The position numbers and the translations under genes are program-made. This document shows positions 6,065 through 8,002 of a DNA stretch of 8,002 nt, piece after piece (position 1 is the first letter of the stretch; each line of letters opens with the position of its first letter). The notes beneath the pieces were generated by a model that searched no databases, was not told the DNA's origin, and worked only from the letters and a program-made list of their open reading frames with translations. Source of the DNA: Eubacteriales Family XIII. Incertae Sedis bacterium (GTDB taxonomy: Bacteria > Bacillota_A > Clostridia > Peptostreptococcales > Anaerovoracaceae); contig JAITHG010000019.1 in NCBI GenBank assembly GCA_031280075.1, forward strand, positions 1-8,002. The letters are read 5' to 3'.

Positions 6065-6158
6065 CTTCATAATACCCATCGGCAAGTGATACCAACGCTT
6101 CCGAAAAACATGTGGTTCTGCAAGTTTGCCTGTCACCTTTTTGTAATGGTTTGCTCCG
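6065..6158. other. AT-rich intergenic stretch with no recognised gene
   Basis: Between the possible terminator and the nrdD promoter the sequence is clearly richer in A and T than the flanking genes. A minus-strand frame without a usable early start is open from about 6316 down to a stop at 6047-6049. Its final 35 codons, translated from this stretch, look protein-like (Lys, Trp, Tyr and His rich, ending MKKKWAA). I cannot assign it and do not call it a gene; it may be a decayed fragment. Confidence 0.3.
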
Positions 6159-6187
6159 TTGACATCCCCTATATGGTGTGTTAAAAA
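6159..6187 (+). promoter_or_regulatory. Sigma-70 type promoter of nrdD
   Basis: A perfect TTGACA -35 box (6159-6164) is followed after 17 bases by TAAAAA (6182-6187, four of six matches to TATAAT) preceded by TG at 6179-6180 as an extended -10. Start of transcription should be near 6194, giving nrdD an untranslated leader of about 250 nt. It lies in the most AT-rich part of the intergenic region. Confidence 0.65.
6164..6179. promoter_or_regulatory. NrdR-box-like site 1 in the nrdD promoter spacer
   Basis: ATCCCCTATATGGTGT matches 11 of 16 positions of the NrdR consensus acaCwAtATaTwGtgt as I recall it, with a strong right half (TATATgGTGT). It begins at the last base of the -35 box and covers most of the spacer to the -10 element, where a bound repressor would block polymerase. 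NrdR represses ribonucleotide reductase operons when dATP is high. A second similar site lies exactly 31 bp downstream. The left half is poor, so the call is tentative. Confidence 0.4.
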
Positions 6188-6193
6188 TAGTAT

Positions 6194-6444
6194 CGCACCA
6201 TAGATGTTGTTGCTGCGGAGAGTGGAAGACGCAGTGGGTGCATTGGGAAAAACCGCCTGCTTCGCCGAAGGTCGCGAGGGGCAAGAAGGGGCAGGGGCGA
6301 GGAGCCCGTCGGCATTTTATTGGATGATTGTTTTTTGGAAGAGCAGCGGGGCAGGTATTGCTGACCGCAAAAACAGCCGAAGCCGCACGGGGTGCCGCCA
6401 TACAGCAGGAATTTGTAGGAATTGGACACGGGAGAAGGTCGATC
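6194..6444 (+). other. Long untranslated leader of nrdD
   Basis: About 250 nt lie between the predicted start of transcription and the nrdD ATG. The leader has a G-rich tract with three GGGG runs (6278-6281, 6288-6291, 6294-6297). It also has short hairpins: CTTC/GAAG around 6260-6270, GCGG-CAG/CTG-CCGC at 6346-6368 with a small internal loop, and GCAC/GTGC at 6385-6395. A T6 run lies at 6331-6336 without a strong stem before it. I see no B12 box or other known riboswitch, no tRNA, and no convincing small gene. The ribosome binding site GGAGAAGG is at 6431-6438. Confidence 0.4.
6195..6210. promoter_or_regulatory. NrdR-box-like site 2 at the nrdD transcription start
   Basis: GCACCATAGATGTTGT also matches 11 of 16 consensus positions, with CACcATA as its better half. 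It starts at about +2 of the predicted transcript. The gap to site 1 is 15 bp and the centre-to-centre distance is 31 bp, the spacing known for paired NrdR boxes, which bind on the same face of the helix. The two good half-sites also form a long inverted repeat (6172-6180 with 6194-6202), so a simple dyad is an alternative reading. Confidence 0.4.
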
Positions 6445-8002
6445 ATGTTTACAACCATTCGAAAGAGAGACGGCAGGGAGGTTCCCTACGATATCGCAAA
6501 GATCACGGGGGCGATCGAGAAGGCCATGGCGGCATGTGGGCGTACCGACCTGCACAAATCGGCAGATCTGGCACAGGAGGTCGAAGGGCGGCTCGTGCAG
6601 AAATACGGAACGGAGTCGCCGGACATCGAGGCCATTCAGGATTGCGCCGAGTCCGTCCTCATGGACAAGGGCTACCCGGTCGTCGCAAAGCGCTACATCC
6701 ACTACCGCGATGACAGGAGCCGCAGCCGCGAGAAGAACACCCCCCTCATGCACGCCCTCCACGAGCTGACCGTCAAGGACGCGGCGGGCAGCAACATGAA
6801 GCGCGACAACGCGAACATCGATGGCGACACCGCAATGGGCGTCATGCTCAAGTATGGCTCGGAGAGCGCCAAGGACTATTATAAGAAGTTCATCCTGTCC
6901 CAGCAGCAGTCGGATGCCCACCAGAGTGGTGACATCCATATCCACGACTTCGATTTTTATGCCCTGACGACGACCTGCTGCCAGATCGATGTGCTGAAGC
7001 TCTTCGACGGCGGCTTTTCGACGGGGCACGGGCACCTGCGCGAGCCGAACAGCATCCACAGCTATGCGGCGCTCGCCTGCATCGCCATCCAGTCCAACCA
7101 GAACGACCAGCACGGTGGGCAGAGCATCCCGAACTTCGACTTCGGTCTCGCACCCGGCGTGCGCAAGACGTACAAGAAGATCTACATCCTCAACTTCATC
7201 AAGGGGTTGCGCCTGCTCGCGCCCGAGTCCGGTCTTTCGGACGACGATGTGAAGGACGTGTTCAAAGGGCTTGCGCAGAGCGACCACTACACGCCGCGCC
7301 TGCGCATGAACGGGGAGTACAAGGCGGCGGAGACCCGCGCCTTCACGGAAGCGACGGACGGGGCAGTCTCGGAGGACGCGCTCGGTCGCGTCCACGATTT
7401 CGCCGTGCAGGCGGCGGAGAACGAGACGGAGCGGGAGACCCTACAGGCGATGGAGGCCCTCGTGCACAATCTCAACACGATGCACTCGCGCGCCGGAGCG
7501 CAGACCCCTTTCTCCAGCATCAACTACGGTACGGACACCTCCCCGGAAGGTCAGCTCGTGACGAAGTGCGTCATGCTGGCGACGGAGTCGGGGCTGGGCG
7601 GCGGGGAGACGGCCATCTTCCCGATCCACATCTTCAAGGTGAAGGAGGGGGTCAACTACAACGAAGGCGACCCGAATTATGACCTGTTCAAGCTGGCCTG
7701 CCGCGTGAGCGCCAAGCGCCTGTTCCCGAACTTCGCCTTCATTGACGCGCCCTTCAACCTGCGTTACTACAGGGAGGGGCATCCGGAGACGGAGGTCGCC
7801 TACATGGGCTGCCGGACGCGTGTGCTCGGCAATACCTACGACAAGGAAAATGAAGTCGCCTTCGGGCGAGGCAACCTGAGCTTCACATCCATCAACCTGC
7901 CGCGCATCGCCATCAGTTCCGGCGGGAATCTGGAATGGTTCTTCGGGGAGCTCGAGCGGAAGCTCGACTTCGTGACAAGCCAATTGCTTGACAGATACCG
8001 GA
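6445..8002 (+). CDS. nrdD: Anaerobic ribonucleoside-triphosphate reductase (class III), 5' part
   Basis: NrdD reduces ribonucleoside triphosphates to deoxynucleotides in anaerobic cells using a glycyl radical installed by the radical-SAM activase NrdG. The first 519 codons are in view and the gene runs off the window. Residues 1-90 form an ATP-cone (KRDGREVPYDIAKI at 7-20), the allosteric domain through which dATP inhibits. The catalytic barrel follows, with DIHIHDFDFY (163-172) and Cys178-Cys179. LNTMHSRAGAQTPFSSINYG (343-362) is a strong family signature. Cys456 in YMGCRTRV is expected to carry the transient thiyl radical. The C-terminal zinc-binding cysteines and the glycyl-radical loop would lie beyond 8002, so activity cannot be judged. 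The start at 6445 has GGAGAAGG 6 nt upstream and fits the family N-terminus. It has its own promoter with NrdR-like sites. Confidence 0.96.
   Translation, partial: MFTTIRKRDGREVPYDIAKITGAIEKAMAACGRTDLHKSADLAQEVEGRLVQKYGTESPDIEAIQDCAESVLMDKGYPVVAKRYIHYRDDRSRSREKNTPLMHALHELTVKDAAGSNMKRDNANIDGDTAMGVMLKYGSESAKDYYKKFILSQQQSDAHQSGDIHIHDFDFYALTTTCCQIDVLKLFDGGFSTGHGHLREPNSIHSYAALACIAIQSNQNDQHGGQSIPNFDFGLAPGVRKTYKKIYILNFIKGLRLLAPESGLSDDDVKDVFKGLAQSDHYTPRLRMNGEYKAAETRAFTEATDGAVSEDALGRVHDFAVQAAENETERETLQAMEALVHNLNTMHSRAGAQTPFSSINYGTDTSPEGQLVTKCVMLATESGLGGGETAIFPIHIFKVKEGVNYNEGDPNYDLFKLACRVSAKRLFPNFAFIDAPFNLRYYREGHPETEVAYMGCRTRVLGNTYDKENEVAFGRGNLSFTSINLPRIAISSGGNLEWFFGELERKLDFVTSQLLDRYR

Noticed and set aside
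6311..6336. Attenuator-type terminator in the nrdD leader at the T6 run
   Set aside because: No stable stem lies directly before the T run; the nearest GGGC/GCCC hairpin ends more than 20 nt earlier.
6204..6444. Cobalamin riboswitch in the nrdD leader
   Set aside because: The leader has scattered GGTG and GGGAA words but not in the riboswitch order, and no B12 box is seen.
6181..7395. A 404-codon minus-strand frame opposite nrdD
   Set aside because: It mirrors the nrdD coding frame, and its Val/Leu/Arg/His-rich sequence is typical of antisense shadows. nrdD has overwhelming family motifs.

Overview
The window reads as a chromosomal segment of a GC-rich, strictly anaerobic bacterium of the Gram-negative Firmicutes, most likely a Selenomonas-like member of the Negativicutes. 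This placement rests on a multi-subunit pyruvate:ferredoxin oxidoreductase, the oxygen-sensitive class III ribonucleotide reductase, a ScpA/ScpB pair of Firmicutes type, and the look of the proteins; it is an inference from memory, not a search. All convincing genes lie on the + strand.

Region 1 (about 1-2705) holds three subunits of a pyruvate synthase/pyruvate:ferredoxin oxidoreductase: delta (two 4Fe-4S clusters), alpha and beta (TPP plus one 4Fe-4S cluster). The gamma subunit is not in view and probably lies just upstream. Delta and alpha overlap by 4 bp. Alpha and beta are separated by an odd 185-bp spacer made largely of AAC/AGC triplets and almost free of T; the first 67 bp before delta have the same T-poor character.

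Region 2 (2713-3531) is an alpha/beta-hydrolase of the lipase/esterase type with an apparently complete Ser-Asp-His triad and no signal peptide, starting 7 nt after the beta subunit.

Region 3 (3546-5987) is a tight three-gene unit: scpA, scpB and a Cof-type HAD phosphatase, with each downstream ATG one base after the preceding TGA. ScpA and ScpB are the kleisin and winged-helix partners of SMC in chromosome segregation. An extended -10 promoter sits so close to scpA that the mRNA may be leaderless. Both Scp proteins carry low-complexity Ala-rich tails, and the ScpA tail contains a three-copy 15-bp tandem repeat.

Region 4 (5988-6444) is a 457-bp intergenic stretch, AT-rich in its first half. 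It holds a possible terminator for the scp unit, a good sigma-70 type promoter (TTGACA, 17 bp, extended -10), and two degenerate NrdR-box-like palindromes exactly 31 bp apart, followed by a roughly 250-nt untranslated leader. Region 5 (6445 to the window end) is the first 519 codons of nrdD, the anaerobic ribonucleoside-triphosphate reductase; the glycyl-radical end lies outside.

The genes are mostly ordinary core metabolism and chromosome maintenance. I found no convincing new multi-gene system. The observations most worth checking are the T-poor triplet spacers in the por operon, the likely leaderless scpA start, and the NrdR-like box pair in front of nrdD.
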